From NCBI RefSeq assembly GCF_014695715.1, contig NZ_JACJOT010000008.1, positions 1,612,001-1,676,000 of the forward strand: a stretch of DNA of 64,000 bases, written 5' to 3'. A program made the translations under genes and the position numbers. A model generated the notes under the pieces. It was not told the origin of the DNA. It worked only from the letters and a program-made list of their open reading frames with translations, and ran no database searches. This document shows positions 56,037 to 64,000 of the stretch, in pieces. The first letter of the stretch is position 1. Every line of letters starts with the position of its first letter. Source of the stretch: Microcoleus sp. FACHB-68. GTDB lineage: Bacteria; Cyanobacteriota; Cyanobacteriia; Cyanobacteriales; Oscillatoriaceae.

Positions 56037-56055
56037 ACTATGAATGTGCAGTGCC
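55565..56055 (-). mobile_element. truncated IS1-family element, copy 1
   Basis: An IS1-family insertion sequence in minus orientation. The left inverted repeat GGCACTGCACATTCATAG ends at 56055. The transposase N terminus is intact in frame, but homology stops shortly after the KALW motif (~55579), so the catalytic C terminus and right end are lost. A second copy in the opposite orientation is at 58225-58970. Confidence 0.8.
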
Positions 56056-56455
56056 GGATTCCAGGCTTTGGTGTAGTCGGTGCGATCGCTTTACTCACTG
56101 GCTTACACATGAATTTGACCTGGCCATTCCTGGTAGTTTAAATATTGCCTTTGGTGAAACAACAGTTCTGTTTGGCATTCTCTTTGTAGGAACTTCATTC
56201 ACTCTGGCAATGGGTTGGGATTTACTGACCTTGGGTGTCTATGGATTCTTTGCAGGACTTGTCTCACTTCTAATTGGCTTTCGCATCATAAACCTGGGAC
56301 TCATACCGATTTCTCTGCCGGCAGGAATTGGATTCATTCTAGTCGGCTTAGGAGGAATTTTTTCTGCACCAACGCTCTATTTAAAACAATCGGTTTTTGC
56401 GGAGTATTGGAGGAGTCGTGTTAATTGCGGCAGTTCTCATCTTTCCAGAGTGACA
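56056..56455 (+). pseudogene. frameshifted membrane-protein gene
   Basis: Three pieces read as one hydrophobic protein: GFGVVGAIALLTGLHMNLTW (from 56064), then a -1 frame with LNIAFGETTVLFGILFVG and GLVSLLIGFRIINLGLIPIS (to about 56385), then the first frame again with RFLRSIGGVVLIAAVLIFPE and a stop (about 56453). The two shifts cancel. It begins directly at the IS1 end (56055), so its 5' part was probably removed by the insertion. At least four membrane helices; the family is not recognised. Confidence 0.5.
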
Positions 56456-56522
56456 AAAGAGGGGTAAAGGTCTGTGGTAGCAAGAATTAAAACAATGTCG
56501 TCTAATCTGACATTTCCCCCCC

Positions 56523-56559
56523 CACCCTACCGCTCCTTTCAGCAGGACGCGGTAGGGTG
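56523..56559. repeat. GTAGGGTG palindromic hairpin
   Basis: CACCCTACCGC (56523-56533) pairs perfectly with 56549-56559; TCC/GGA extends it with one bulge. It lies between the broken membrane gene and the end of the repeat-protein gene. It may be a dispersed palindromic repeat or a terminator for both; there is no T-run. Confidence 0.6.
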
Positions 56560-56574
56560 CGATATTCGGGATAA

Positions 56575-57679
56575 TTAAGCGTTTGGCAGTTGCTGAGGCT
56601 GCTGAGACTCAAGTTGTACTTGCGAAGTTCTTCTTACCCAAGGGGTAAACCGACTAGGATGAACACATTCAGCACCATTTAGTTGGTCTTTAAGGCTACT
56701 GGCAAAGAACTCAAACATCTCAACCAGAGCTTGGCGATCAGTTAAGCAACCTTGAAGGGCAATAAGTTGTTCAAGAGTCCAATTATAAAGTTGGGTATCA
56801 CCCTGTTCAATACGAAAATATAACTGACTCTCAAACTGTCCTAAACGGGCGTAGAAGTTCTCCACCTCAGATTTGATTGACTGCATATCAATGTAGAACT
56901 GCTGTTTTTTGATATCTGATAAAATCGTCGTTTTGAGAGACTCCGTGAAGTTTTGGTTAATCTCATTGTTAACGAGGGTAGATACTTCATTGCGGAAGTT
57001 GACAATTTTATTGTCTAAGTTGACATTGATGCGATTATCAAGCTCGTTGACGACATTATTAACGACTAACTGAACATTGTTACCTGTAGATTGGTTAACA
57101 ACAGACTTGATGCGTTGATCGAAATTAGCTTCAATCTGTTGGACTACCAGGCTCTTAATGTTTTGGGTTTGATTAGCAATTTTGAGGTTAACTACCGCCT
57201 CAATACGCTGATCGATGTCATTTTGTATCTGCTGAACAACTTGAGTGTTAATTTCTTGGGCTTGATTAGCAATTTTGAGGTTAACTACATTGTCAATCCG
57301 TTGATCAATGTAGGTCTGCATTTGCTGAATTACCAGATTTCTAACATTCTGGGTTTGATCAGAAATTTTTAGGCTTACGACACTATCAACACGCTGATCG
57401 ATGTCATTTTGTATCTGCTGAATTACTTGATTGCTGATATGTTGAGATTGATTAGCAATTTTCACATTAACTGCATTATCAATTCGCTGGTCAAAGTACA
57501 ACCAAAGGTTCGCCTTCAGTTTTGCTCTCAGCATAACTACAGCGGCCACTGGTGATTTTTATATCAAAAGTTCCTTCCTCCAAAGTAAAAGAGCTAGCAA
57601 CATTTTGTTGCACGGGGTTCATTTCGTTAGCGTCAATAACGTAACAACTGTTTTTGGTATCAATGGTTAAAAGTTTCAT
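56575..57679 (-). pseudogene. coiled-coil repeat protein gene with frameshift
   Basis: The gene starts with ATG at 57679 (AAGGAAA 7 bases before) and encodes MKLLTIDTKNSCYVIDANEM, then TFDIKITSGRCSYAE, ending in a TGA after EGEPLVVL (57491). The continuation is in the next frame: LWLYFDQRIDNAVNVKIANQ and onward for about 310 residues. The two parts overlap by about 60 bp, so a one-base shift near 57495 joins them. The second part has four 31-residue repeats (consensus IDQRIDNVVNLKIANQTQ), then a coiled coil and a globular C terminus. The N terminus is similar to small cyanobacterial domains I recall but cannot name. It may be a pseudogene, a sequencing slip, or programmed frameshifting. Confidence 0.6.
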
Positions 57680-57868
57680 TGAATTTCCTTGATGAGTTGT
57701 AGAGTTGATAATTGGCTAGCCCAATTAAAAGTCATGTTAGTTTGTATCGCGAAAATTGATACTTTCATATTTTTTTATATTATTTTTATATTTCCTTTAT
57801 AATAGTTTTTAATTGGAGTATAAGCCGAGGAACTCTTTGAGATCTACGATTTTTTCGCTTGCTATTGA

Positions 57869-58027
57869 ATTTATGAAAGCGAACTGAGGCAATGGGCTAA
57901 AGCCTTTGATCTACTCGGAGCGTTTGATCTCGATAGCGGCGTAGAAGACCTGAAGGCAACCCTGTCTTTTGGCAGTATCCCAGTAGCACAGGCAAGCTCG
58001 GCAGTGTGCGCTTTTGTTTGGGCTTGA
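57869..58027 (+). pseudogene. possible coding remnant
   Basis: In the 545-bp gap 57680-58224 a plus frame reads SELRQWAKAFDLLGAFDLD, then LKATLSFGSIPVAQASSAV and ends with TGA (58025-58027). An in-frame TGA (57866) lies just before it. The composition is coding-like but I recognise no family. The rest of the gap shows nothing I can support. Confidence 0.3.
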
Positions 58028-58224
58028 AATCTTTCTAAGTCCCGTTAAGTTGAAATTAAATTAATACTTTAGTGATCTTTCTTCAGTGTTCTCAACCTCA
58101 GTCAAAGCCAGATACTAAGCTTAGTCGCTCAGTTACCCATGAGGACTCAATCCTAGCCGTTATTGCTTTTAAAAGCTTATTCATTGGTTGAGGAAGCGAA
58201 ATTTACAAGTATTTCACCCTTCCG

Positions 58225-58970
58225 GGCATTGATGGGACATCGCCAACTCACAAAACCTATGTTTTGCCCCAGTTGTCAGTCCACCAATATTAATAAAAAT
58301 GGCTTAAAAAGAGGTAAGCAAAACCATATTTGTTCAGATGGGCGTGGGCAATTTATAGATGTTTATTCTGATAGAGGTTATCCCTTAGATGTGAAAAAGC
58401 AATGTCTCCATCTCCATCTCTACCTAGAAGGAAATGGATGTCGGCGGATAGAACGTCTGACTGGCGTTTCTCATAATACCGTTATTAATTGGGTTAAAAA
58501 GGCCGGAAATCACCTCACTCCCGAACCCGATTATTCGGAAATACCCGAAATAGCCCTGATAGATGGATTACAGACTTATGTCGGCAAAAAAAAAATTCTG
58601 GCTATAGACAGTTGTAAATAAAGCAATTGCAGGGATGATCGCTTGGGTCGTTGGTGACCGAAGTGCAGACAGGTTTAAAGCCTTATGGCTTCTTATTAAA
58701 AGCTGGAAGTGTTTTTTTTTATGCCCCAGATGGCTATGTAATTTATCCCCAGTTTATTGAGGAGGCTGACCATATAGTAAACAAAACATAGATGATCCGG
58801 CTAGAAGGAGAAAATCCCAGATTGAGAGATGATCTAGCTCGGTTACATAGAAAAACTTTATGTCATTCCAAACCAGTTGAAATGTTAAGTCTATCGGTGA
58901 GACTGGTTGTTTACTACCTGAAACATAAAACTGTACCGATCCCTCCCTCCTACCATAAATGTGCAATGCC
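58225..58970 (+). mobile_element. IS1-family element, copy 2, decayed
   Basis: A nearly full-length IS1-type element (746 bp) in plus orientation. The left end keeps only GGCATTG (58225-58231) of the inverted repeat, directly joined to the transposase start. The right end AATGTGCAATGCC (ending 58970) matches the reverse complement of the copy 1 repeat. The internal transposase is broken by two stops. Confidence 0.82.
58232..58950 (+). pseudogene. IS1-family transposase, copy 2, with stops
   Basis: Part 1 reads from ATG 58232 through MFCPSCQSTNINKNGLKRGK, CRRIERLTGVSHNTVINW and IALIDGLQTYVGKKK. At an A10 run (58586-58595) the catalytic part resumes in another frame: KKFWL-stop-TVVNKAIAGM and GDRSADRFKALW. 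Near 58723 the frame changes again to YAPDGYVIYPQFIEEADHI, and after a second stop (VNKT-stop) comes MIRLEGENPRLRDDLARLH and LCHSKPVEMLSLSVRLVVYY. The last parts match the DDE domain end of IS1 transposases. The A-run is where IS1-type elements frameshift, but the stops show the copy is dead. Confidence 0.82.
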
Positions 58971-59032
58971 AAAAAATTTAGGCATGAATTGAATTAAAAT
59001 TTCTTTGCCCTCCTTCATTCCTGATTTTTAGG

Positions 59033-59281
59033 TTAACTTTCACTAGCCGGCGGTTGTTCACCAATTCCTAGCTCTTTTTTACTTTGTTTGAGCTGTTCCC
59101 AGAGAGCTTTAATATCTTCATAGGCTACTTCTGGCGCAATTTTTCCATTCATTTCTAAGGCACAAAGGTAGTTCACTTTATGGGCAAATTCTTGGAGATT
59201 TGCATTAAATACTAAGTTTTCTGGCGTAAACTTTCCATAATAGCGACTGCGCGGATAAAGAAAATTAGAGTGGTTCTCCAT
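59033..59281 (-). CDS. small conserved cyanobacterial protein (DUF7219-like)
   Basis: An 82-residue protein with the segment FLYPRSRYYGKFTPENLVFN near the N terminus and a helical C-terminal half (YEDIKALWEQLKQSKKELGI). From memory this is the DUF7219 family of cyanobacteria; function unknown. AGGAGA precedes the ATG by 5 bases. It borders the IS1 patch but its ordinary codon use suggests it is part of the host backbone. Confidence 0.75.
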   Translation of the reverse strand: MENHSNFLYPRSRYYGKFTPENLVFNANLQEFAHKVNYLCALEMNGKIAPEVAYEDIKALWEQLKQSKKELGIGEQPPASES

Positions 59282-59913
59282 AAATTTCTCCTGATGAAGT
59301 TTTTAAGTTTCAGCTTTATCTAGATTAACCTAATCACTACATTTTCGGGTTTCTTCAGTTCTGGGCAAGTTAACCTGAGTTTTGTCTCAGCCTAAACATC
59401 TCCAATGAGGTTTAGCTACTTTTATGAGGTAAGGATCATTGCCGTTAGAGTTGTCTCAGAGGTTGTGACTGCGATGGTAAGAATAATTTACCTTTACCGA
59501 CCTTTAATTTTAAATTAACCAAACTTTAATATTTTTTCAATAAATTTATCTTTTGCTTAACAAAAATAACTTTAGCTATTAAGCAGATTTTAGGCATTAA
59601 ATAAAAAGCTCGGCAACTTACTTGTCCGGCCACCATCAAAACTGATTAATTGCCATATTTTAAGATATAAAGCTTCTTATTGAAGTATTCCCATCTATCT
59701 TATTGGATTAGCATAGCTGCTGACTTTTTTAATAGCAACTTTGCTAGAGAAATCTTTAATTTATAAAAGAGTTAACATGGGCATAGCGGATTCACCTCCT
59801 CCGATAGATAGAAAGTTTTGATGGGGCTGAGCGTCAAAGCGTGCCGCAGAAAGATAAAATAATTGAGCCAATTGCCTGAGATAGCACTCAGTTCCCTACT
59901 CACGAGACGCCTC
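59282..59913. other. intergenic region upstream of purC
   Basis: A 632-bp AT-rich spacer. It contains one minus-strand micro-frame with an ideal ribosome binding site (59761-59800). No other gene is supported. The purC start at 59914 has no strong Shine-Dalgarno sequence. Confidence 0.5.
59761..59784 (-). CDS. possible 7-residue leader peptide
   Basis: GGAGGAGGTGA, a near-perfect complement of the 16S rRNA 3' end, lies 7 bases before an ATG that opens a frame of seven codons (MPMLTLL, stop TAA). It could be a leader peptide or micro-protein. On the plus strand the same bases read GGATTCACCTCCTCC, similar to the 16S 3' end itself, so an anti-Shine-Dalgarno RNA is the alternative. Confidence 0.25.
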   Translation of the reverse strand: MPMLTLL

Positions 59914-60654
59914 ATGTCCGCCCATCAAAAACTTTACGAAGGCAAAGCCAAAATTCTCTACACCACCGATGATCCAGAGATTTTGCTGGCCCACTTTAAA
60001 GATGATGCCACCGCATTTAATGCCCAAAAGCGGGGCAGCATCACCGGCAAAGGTGAGATCAACTGCACCATCTCCAGTCATTTATTGCGAGAGATGGAAA
60101 CTGCCGGCATCGCCACCCACTTCATCGACTCTCCAACCGGCAACCAAATGCGCGTCCGGCGCGTCCGAATCTTACCGTTAGAAGTCGTAGTGAGGAACAT
60201 AGCAGCAGGAAGTTTGTGCAAACAAACCGGGTTGCCGGTGGGCACCGTCCTGAAACAACCCCTGGTGGAATTCTTCTATAAAAATGACGACTTGGGAGAT
60301 CCGCTTTTAACCCGTGAACGGCTTTTCCTGCTGGAGTTGGCTACTCCAGAACAGGTAGAGCAACTGAAAACCTTGGCATTACAGGTTAACGACATCCTCT
60401 CAGCCTTTTTCCTGCGATGCGGGATTACCCTAGTTGACTTTAAACTAGAGTTCGGTCTAGATCGTGAGGGAACCCTGCGACTGGCGGATGAAATTAGTCC
60501 TGACACGTGCCGGCTGTGGAATAACTCAGATGACGATCCAGATCGGCGGGTGATGGACAAAGACCGATTCCGCCGAGATTTGGGCAATGTCGAAGAAGCT
60601 TATCAGCAGGTTTTAGAGCGGGTGCTAGCTCAAACCAACCAACCGTCAGAGTAA
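59914..60654 (+). CDS. purC: SAICAR synthetase
   Basis: Ligates aspartate to CAIR in purine synthesis with ATP. The N-terminal KLYEGKAKILYTT, DDATAFN, GKGEINCTISSHLL, and the later EVVVRNIAAGSLCK and LADEISPDTCRLW motifs are present. The ATG at 59914 (MSAHQKLYEGK) is chosen; an upstream start at 59863 would add unconserved residues. Product is 246 residues. omp85 and lpxC follow on the same strand, an order seen in other cyanobacteria. Confidence 0.95.
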   Translation: MSAHQKLYEGKAKILYTTDDPEILLAHFKDDATAFNAQKRGSITGKGEINCTISSHLLREMETAGIATHFIDSPTGNQMRVRRVRILPLEVVVRNIAAGSLCKQTGLPVGTVLKQPLVEFFYKNDDLGDPLLTRERLFLLELATPEQVEQLKTLALQVNDILSAFFLRCGITLVDFKLEFGLDREGTLRLADEISPDTCRLWNNSDDDPDRRVMDKDRFRRDLGNVEEAYQQVLERVLAQTNQPSE

Positions 60655-60826
60655 ATAGTCAGGGGTGCTGGGGCGGGTTTAGCCGTGTGGTGCGTTCTAG
60701 AAACAGACAATCTTAGGTCAAACCCGCCCGTAAAGGTTCTTACCAAAAGCCCGTACAGTTGCGCTTTGTCACCGTTCAGTGACAGTTCTGGCGTGATATC
60801 CTTGGGGCTGCTGAAATTGGGTTTTC

Positions 60827-60897
60827 GAGATCAAACTCGAAACATTTATGATATTTGTCGCTGAGCCGAAGTGTTTTCGCCTTCGGAGTTTGATCTC
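60827..60897 (+). promoter_or_regulatory. nested inverted repeats in the omp85 leader
   Basis: GAGATCAAACTC (60827-60838) is repeated in exact reverse complement at 60886-60897. Inside lies a second hairpin CCGAAG (60866-60871) with CTTCGG (60881-60886). The structure ends 36 bp before the omp85 ATG. It may be a terminator/attenuator or a control element for the outer-membrane genes. Confidence 0.5.
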
Positions 60898-60932
60898 AAA
60901 GGTGTGTGGGAGTGGAAAAAAACGTGAACAAA

Positions 60933-63374
60933 ATGCGGATACCTCCGGTATGGGTGGCAATTGTGACGGCTTCAGCCACCCTGAGTTTATCGAACCCCGT
61001 CAGTGGGCAAACCATCAGGTTCACACAGTCTAATTCTGAACTGGCAGGCTTAATGCCGGCACAGCCTGAAACTGAGGGCGCTGTGGGCAACCCAGAAGGG
61101 ATGAGTCAGTTGTGGCAATTGATCGAGCAAGCAGAACCCCTCCCCTCCAGTAGCGTAAGCGTTTCTGAGGAACTGAGTGCCGCACCGGCAGCAGTTGAGC
61201 CGGTTGCCGTATCAGCGCTAGAGTTGCCGGTTCAAACTTCTCCTGATTCCAGAAAAGAAAACTTGCCGGCACAAGGGCACAAAAACACAGAACGAACAAT
61301 CACCAACCCATCGAGAATCCTTAATCTCTCGACTCCTCAGAGTACATGGACAGCGATTGCCGCACTAGAGCTTATTGCCCAGACGCCTGAACCAGGGGCG
61401 GGTGAGGAAAACCCAGACGCTCAGCCAATTCTGACGGCACCTGAGCAAACCCCGCCAACCCCGACTCCGTCTGCACCTGAGCAAACTCCGCCCACGCCAA
61501 CCCCATCTCCAACTGATCAGACAGCCCCACCCTCGCCGGCACCCGTTCCGACTCCCACCACTGATCGCTGTCCCGATCCAAACGCTCCGCAAGTGTTAGT
61601 TGCAGAGGTCGTCGTTAGCGGTGTGGAAGGAGAATTGCAAGATAAAGTCTACCAAGCCATTCGCACCCAGCCCGGTCGCACCACAAATCGATGCCAATTG
61701 CAAGAAGATGTGAACGCCATCTTTGCCACCGGCTTCTTCGGCGCAGTCGATTATCAGCCAGAGGATACAGCCCTAGGCGTGCGTGTAACCTTTGTGGTGC
61801 AGCAGAACCCGGTATTGCGGAATGTGACGGTAAATGTTGTCCCTGCCGGCGAAGGCCAGCAAGTGGTGCCCCAAAGCGTGATTGACAGCATCTTTGGCGA
61901 GCAGTACGGCGAAATTCTCAACCTGCGCCGGTTTCAAGAAGGCGTCAAACAATTAAATCAGTGGTATCAAGACAACGGCTACATCTTGGCGCAGGTCATT
62001 AACGCCTCACAAGTCAATGCCCAAGGCACCGTCATCTTACAAGTCGCCGAAGGGATTATTGAAGATATCCAAGTCCGCTTCCTTACAGAAGAAGGCGAGG
62101 CAACCGATGAGGAAGGCAACCCCGTTGACGGACGTACCCGCGAATTCATCATCACGCGGGAAATGCAACTTCAAGCAGGAGACGTACTTAATCGAGATAC
62201 CCTGGTTTCAGACTTGCGGCGAGTATTTGGTTTAGGCATCTTTGAAAAAGTCGAACCCTCACTAAATCCAGGCCAAGATCCGCGCAAAGTCTCGGTGGTG
62301 CTCGATGTTACAGAAAGAAACACCGGCTCAGTCGCAGCAGGGGCCGGGATCAGTTCCGCCACAGGGTTATTTGGCACCCTCAGCTATCAAGAGCAAAACC
62401 TAGGGGGGAACAACCAAAAATTAGGTGCCCAGTTGCAAGTTGGTGAACGTGCCTTACTCTTCGACGTAAACTTCACCGATCCCTGGATTGCCGGCGATCC
62501 TTACCGCACCTCTTACACCGTGAATGGCTTCAGACGCCGGTCAATTTCTTTGATTTACACCGGCGGCGATGACGAAGTTTATCTTCCCGATGGAGATCGC
62601 CCGCGTCTTCTGCGTTTGGGTGGCGGCGTCACCTTTAACCGTCCCCTAGGGCCAGACCCCCTGAATGCGGAATGGCAGGCATCCTTGGGCTTGCAGTACC
62701 AGCGAATTACCATCCGCAATTCCGATGGCGACCTCAGCCCCGAAGATGAACTGGGGAATGACTTGAGCTTTAGCGGCGACGGCAAAGACGACCTGACAAC
62801 CTTGCAATTTGGAATTGTGCGGGATCTGCGCGATGACCGTGCCAAACCCACCAGAGGGTCTGTTTTGCGCTTGGCAACTGAGCAGTCTGTGCCCATCGGC
62901 AAAGGCAGCATCTTACTCAATCGTCTACGGGGCAGCTATAGCTACTACATTCCCGTTAACTACGTTCGCTTTTCTGAAGGGCCACAGACATTAGCTTTTA
63001 ATGTTCAAGCCGGCACTGTGGTCGGGGATCTGCCCCCCTACGAAGCGTTTGCTTTAGGCGGCAGTAACTCAGTGCGGGGTTATGATGAAGGCGACTTGGG
63101 TAGCGGTCGCAGTTTTATTCAAGCCACTGCCGAGTATCGCTTCCCTATTTTTGCAATTGTGGGCGGGGCACTGTTTGTCGATTTCGGCACCGACCTCGGC
63201 TCTGGCTCTTCCGTACCGGGCGACCCGGCAGGGGTACGAGACAAGCCGGGGAGTGGCTTTGGCTACGGTCTCGGTGTTCGCATCAATTCTCCTTTAGGCC
63301 CGATTCGGGTGGATTATGGCTTTAATGATGAAGGAGAGGGCCGCTTTCACTTTGGAATTGGAGAAAGATTTTAA
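60933..63374 (+). CDS. Omp85/BamA-family outer membrane protein assembly factor
   Basis: The cyanobacterial Omp85 (relative of BamA and plastid Toc75) that inserts beta-barrel proteins into the outer membrane. From the ATG at 60933: signal peptide (~1-26, ending NPVSGQ), a variable Pro/Thr-rich linker (~30-205, with PTPTPSAPEQTPP repeats), POTRA domains (~215-455, VLVAEVVVSGVEG, YILAQVINASQV, LNRDTLVSDLRRVFGLGIF) and the 16-strand barrel (~465-813) ending GRFHFGIGERF. A GTG nine codons upstream is also open. lpxC starts 27 bp after the stop. Confidence 0.95.
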   Translation: MRIPPVWVAIVTASATLSLSNPVSGQTIRFTQSNSELAGLMPAQPETEGAVGNPEGMSQLWQLIEQAEPLPSSSVSVSEELSAAPAAVEPVAVSALELPVQTSPDSRKENLPAQGHKNTERTITNPSRILNLSTPQSTWTAIAALELIAQTPEPGAGEENPDAQPILTAPEQTPPTPTPSAPEQTPPTPTPSPTDQTAPPSPAPVPTPTTDRCPDPNAPQVLVAEVVVSGVEGELQDKVYQAIRTQPGRTTNRCQLQEDVNAIFATGFFGAVDYQPEDTALGVRVTFVVQQNPVLRNVTVNVVPAGEGQQVVPQSVIDSIFGEQYGEILNLRRFQEGVKQLNQWYQDNGYILAQVINASQVNAQGTVILQVAEGIIEDIQVRFLTEEGEATDEEGNPVDGRTREFIITREMQLQAGDVLNRDTLVSDLRRVFGLGIFEKVEPSLNPGQDPRKVSVVLDVTERNTGSVAAGAGISSATGLFGTLSYQEQNLGGNNQKLGAQLQVGERALLFDVNFTDPWIAGDPYRTSYTVNGFRRRSISLIYTGGDDEVYLPDGDRPRLLRLGGGVTFNRPLGPDPLNAEWQASLGLQYQRITIRNSDGDLSPEDELGNDLSFSGDGKDDLTTLQFGIVRDLRDDRAKPTRGSVLRLATEQSVPIGKGSILLNRLRGSYSYYIPVNYVRFSEGPQTLAFNVQAGTVVGDLPPYEAFALGGSNSVRGYDEGDLGSGRSFIQATAEYRFPIFAIVGGALFVDFGTDLGSGSSVPGDPAGVRDKPGSGFGYGLGVRINSPLGPIRVDYGFNDEGEGRFHFGIGERF

Positions 63375-63401
63375 GGTTTCCAGTGAGAAGTCAAAAATGA
63401 G

Positions 63402-64000
63402 ATGTCGTCAAGCATGAGTATTTCTTTAACTGGGAACTGGGAACTGGGAACTGGGCACTCCATTCAGGCACCGTTTGAGCTGTCGGGTGTAGGACTGCAC
63501 ACCGGCACTCAGACTCAAGTTAGAGTCCTGCCGGCTGCACGCCATGAGGGGCGCTATTTTGTGCGAGTGGATCTGGCCGGTTCTCCTGTGATTCCCGCCC
63601 GCGTCGAGTTTGTGCGTCAGACCACTCTTTCTACAGAACTTGGCAACGAAGACGCCTGTGTGCGAACGGTCGAACACCTGTTAGCCGCATTGGCGGCACA
63701 AGGAGTCGATAGCGCCAGAATCGAGATCAATGGCCCAGAAGTGCCCCTGCTAGATGGCTCAGCTCATCCGTGGGTAGAGGCGATCAATTCTGTGGGGGTT
63801 GTGAGCGAAAATGACCCAACCTCTATTCCTAACACCCGAATTCTTAAAGAGCCGGTTTGGGTACATCAAGGAGATGCCTTTGTCGCAGCGCTGCCGGCCC
63901 CGCAAACGCGCTTCACCTACGGCATAGACTTTGATCTACCGGCAATTGGTCAGCAGTGGTATAGCTGGACACCGGCAACCGAGCGCTTCGCCGCCGAAAT
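63402..64000 (+). CDS. lpxC: UDP-3-O-acyl-N-acetylglucosamine deacetylase (partial)
   Basis: The zinc enzyme of the first committed step of lipid A synthesis. The frame runs off the window end (199 codons visible). Family motifs: [34 protein letters not shown] with the zinc-binding His, [19 protein letters not shown], and [13 protein letters not shown]. Two in-frame ATGs (63402 and 63414) can start it; the first is favoured by GAGAAG 11 bases upstream. Between the start and the conserved domain a 7-bp tandem repeat encodes TGNWELGTG. It follows omp85 closely, probably in one operon. Confidence 0.93.
   Translation, partial: MSSSMSISLTGNWELGTGHSIQAPFELSGVGLHTGTQTQVRVLPAARHEGRYFVRVDLAGSPVIPARVEFVRQTTLSTELGNEDACVRTVEHLLAALAAQGVDSARIEINGPEVPLLDGSAHPWVEAINSVGVVSENDPTSIPNTRILKEPVWVHQGDAFVAALPAPQTRFTYGIDFDLPAIGQQWYSWTPATERFAAE
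63428..63455 (+). repeat. AACTGGG heptamer repeat within lpxC start
   Basis: Four perfect AACTGGG units (28 bp) lie between the lpxC start codon and its conserved domain and are translated. As 7 is not a multiple of 3, a change of one unit would shift the frame. Confidence 0.95.

Overview
The window is chromosomal DNA from a cyanobacterium. Markers seen directly are petM (cytochrome b6f subunit), the variable chain of ferredoxin-thioredoxin reductase, a Ycf39/HCF244-like photosystem II assembly factor, an Omp85 gene followed by lpxC, and several small families known almost only from cyanobacteria (DUF2949, DUF3086, DUF3119 and others, recognised from memory). 7-bp tandem repeats and a very frequent GCCGGC/CCGGC word suggest a filamentous, non-heterocystous lineage (Oscillatoriales/Microcoleus-like). 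That placement is inference.

Layout. 1-6.2 kb: a NERD-helicase and a large cadherin/RTX calcium-binding surface protein. 6.2-20 kb: housekeeping genes (two tRNA-Leu, M48 protease, murA, SpoU methyltransferase, lpdA, trpC, a class V aminotransferase, a DUF192 lipoprotein, an OmpR-type regulator, NAD kinase, Ycf39). 20.4-25.2 kb: a signalling island with CheR-PAS, a PAS histidine kinase and a stand-alone CheB, followed by an SmtB/ZiaR-like metal sensor. 25.7-34.9 kb: petM, pdxA, a K+-channel-like protein, and purine genes (add, purA, adenosine kinase) with rplY and an APH/P-loop kinase fusion. 35-39.3 kb: a 1.4-kilo-residue multi-PAS histidine kinase. 39.6-49.5 kb: a DUF218 protein, ftrV, ExbB/ExbD divergent from a repeat-rich TonB-like protein, plsY, DUF3086, DUF3119, an MlaE permease, and hsp20. 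50-55.5 kb: a MASE1 histidine kinase and a GAF-GAF-PAS adenylate cyclase separated by an IS630-type relic. 55.5-59 kb: a decayed accessory patch with two inverted IS1-family copies around a broken membrane-protein gene and a frameshifted 31-residue-repeat protein. 59-64 kb: a DUF7219-like gene, purC, omp85 and the start of lpxC.

Themes. Sensory transduction is dense: three histidine kinases, one response regulator, a split CheR/CheB module and a cyclase. Envelope biogenesis is the second theme: murA, lpxC, omp85, plsY, MlaE and the TonB system. Genes too short for a usual length cut-off or running off the edge (petM, lpxC, a 7-codon reading frame with an ideal ribosome binding site) and five relics of dead genes were found by reading the intergenic DNA. 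No CRISPR array, rRNA operon, prophage or recognisable complete new defence system is visible. The most unusual items are the TonB architecture, the inverted IS1 patch with its repeat gene, and the protease gene whose stop codon lies inside a tRNA gene.
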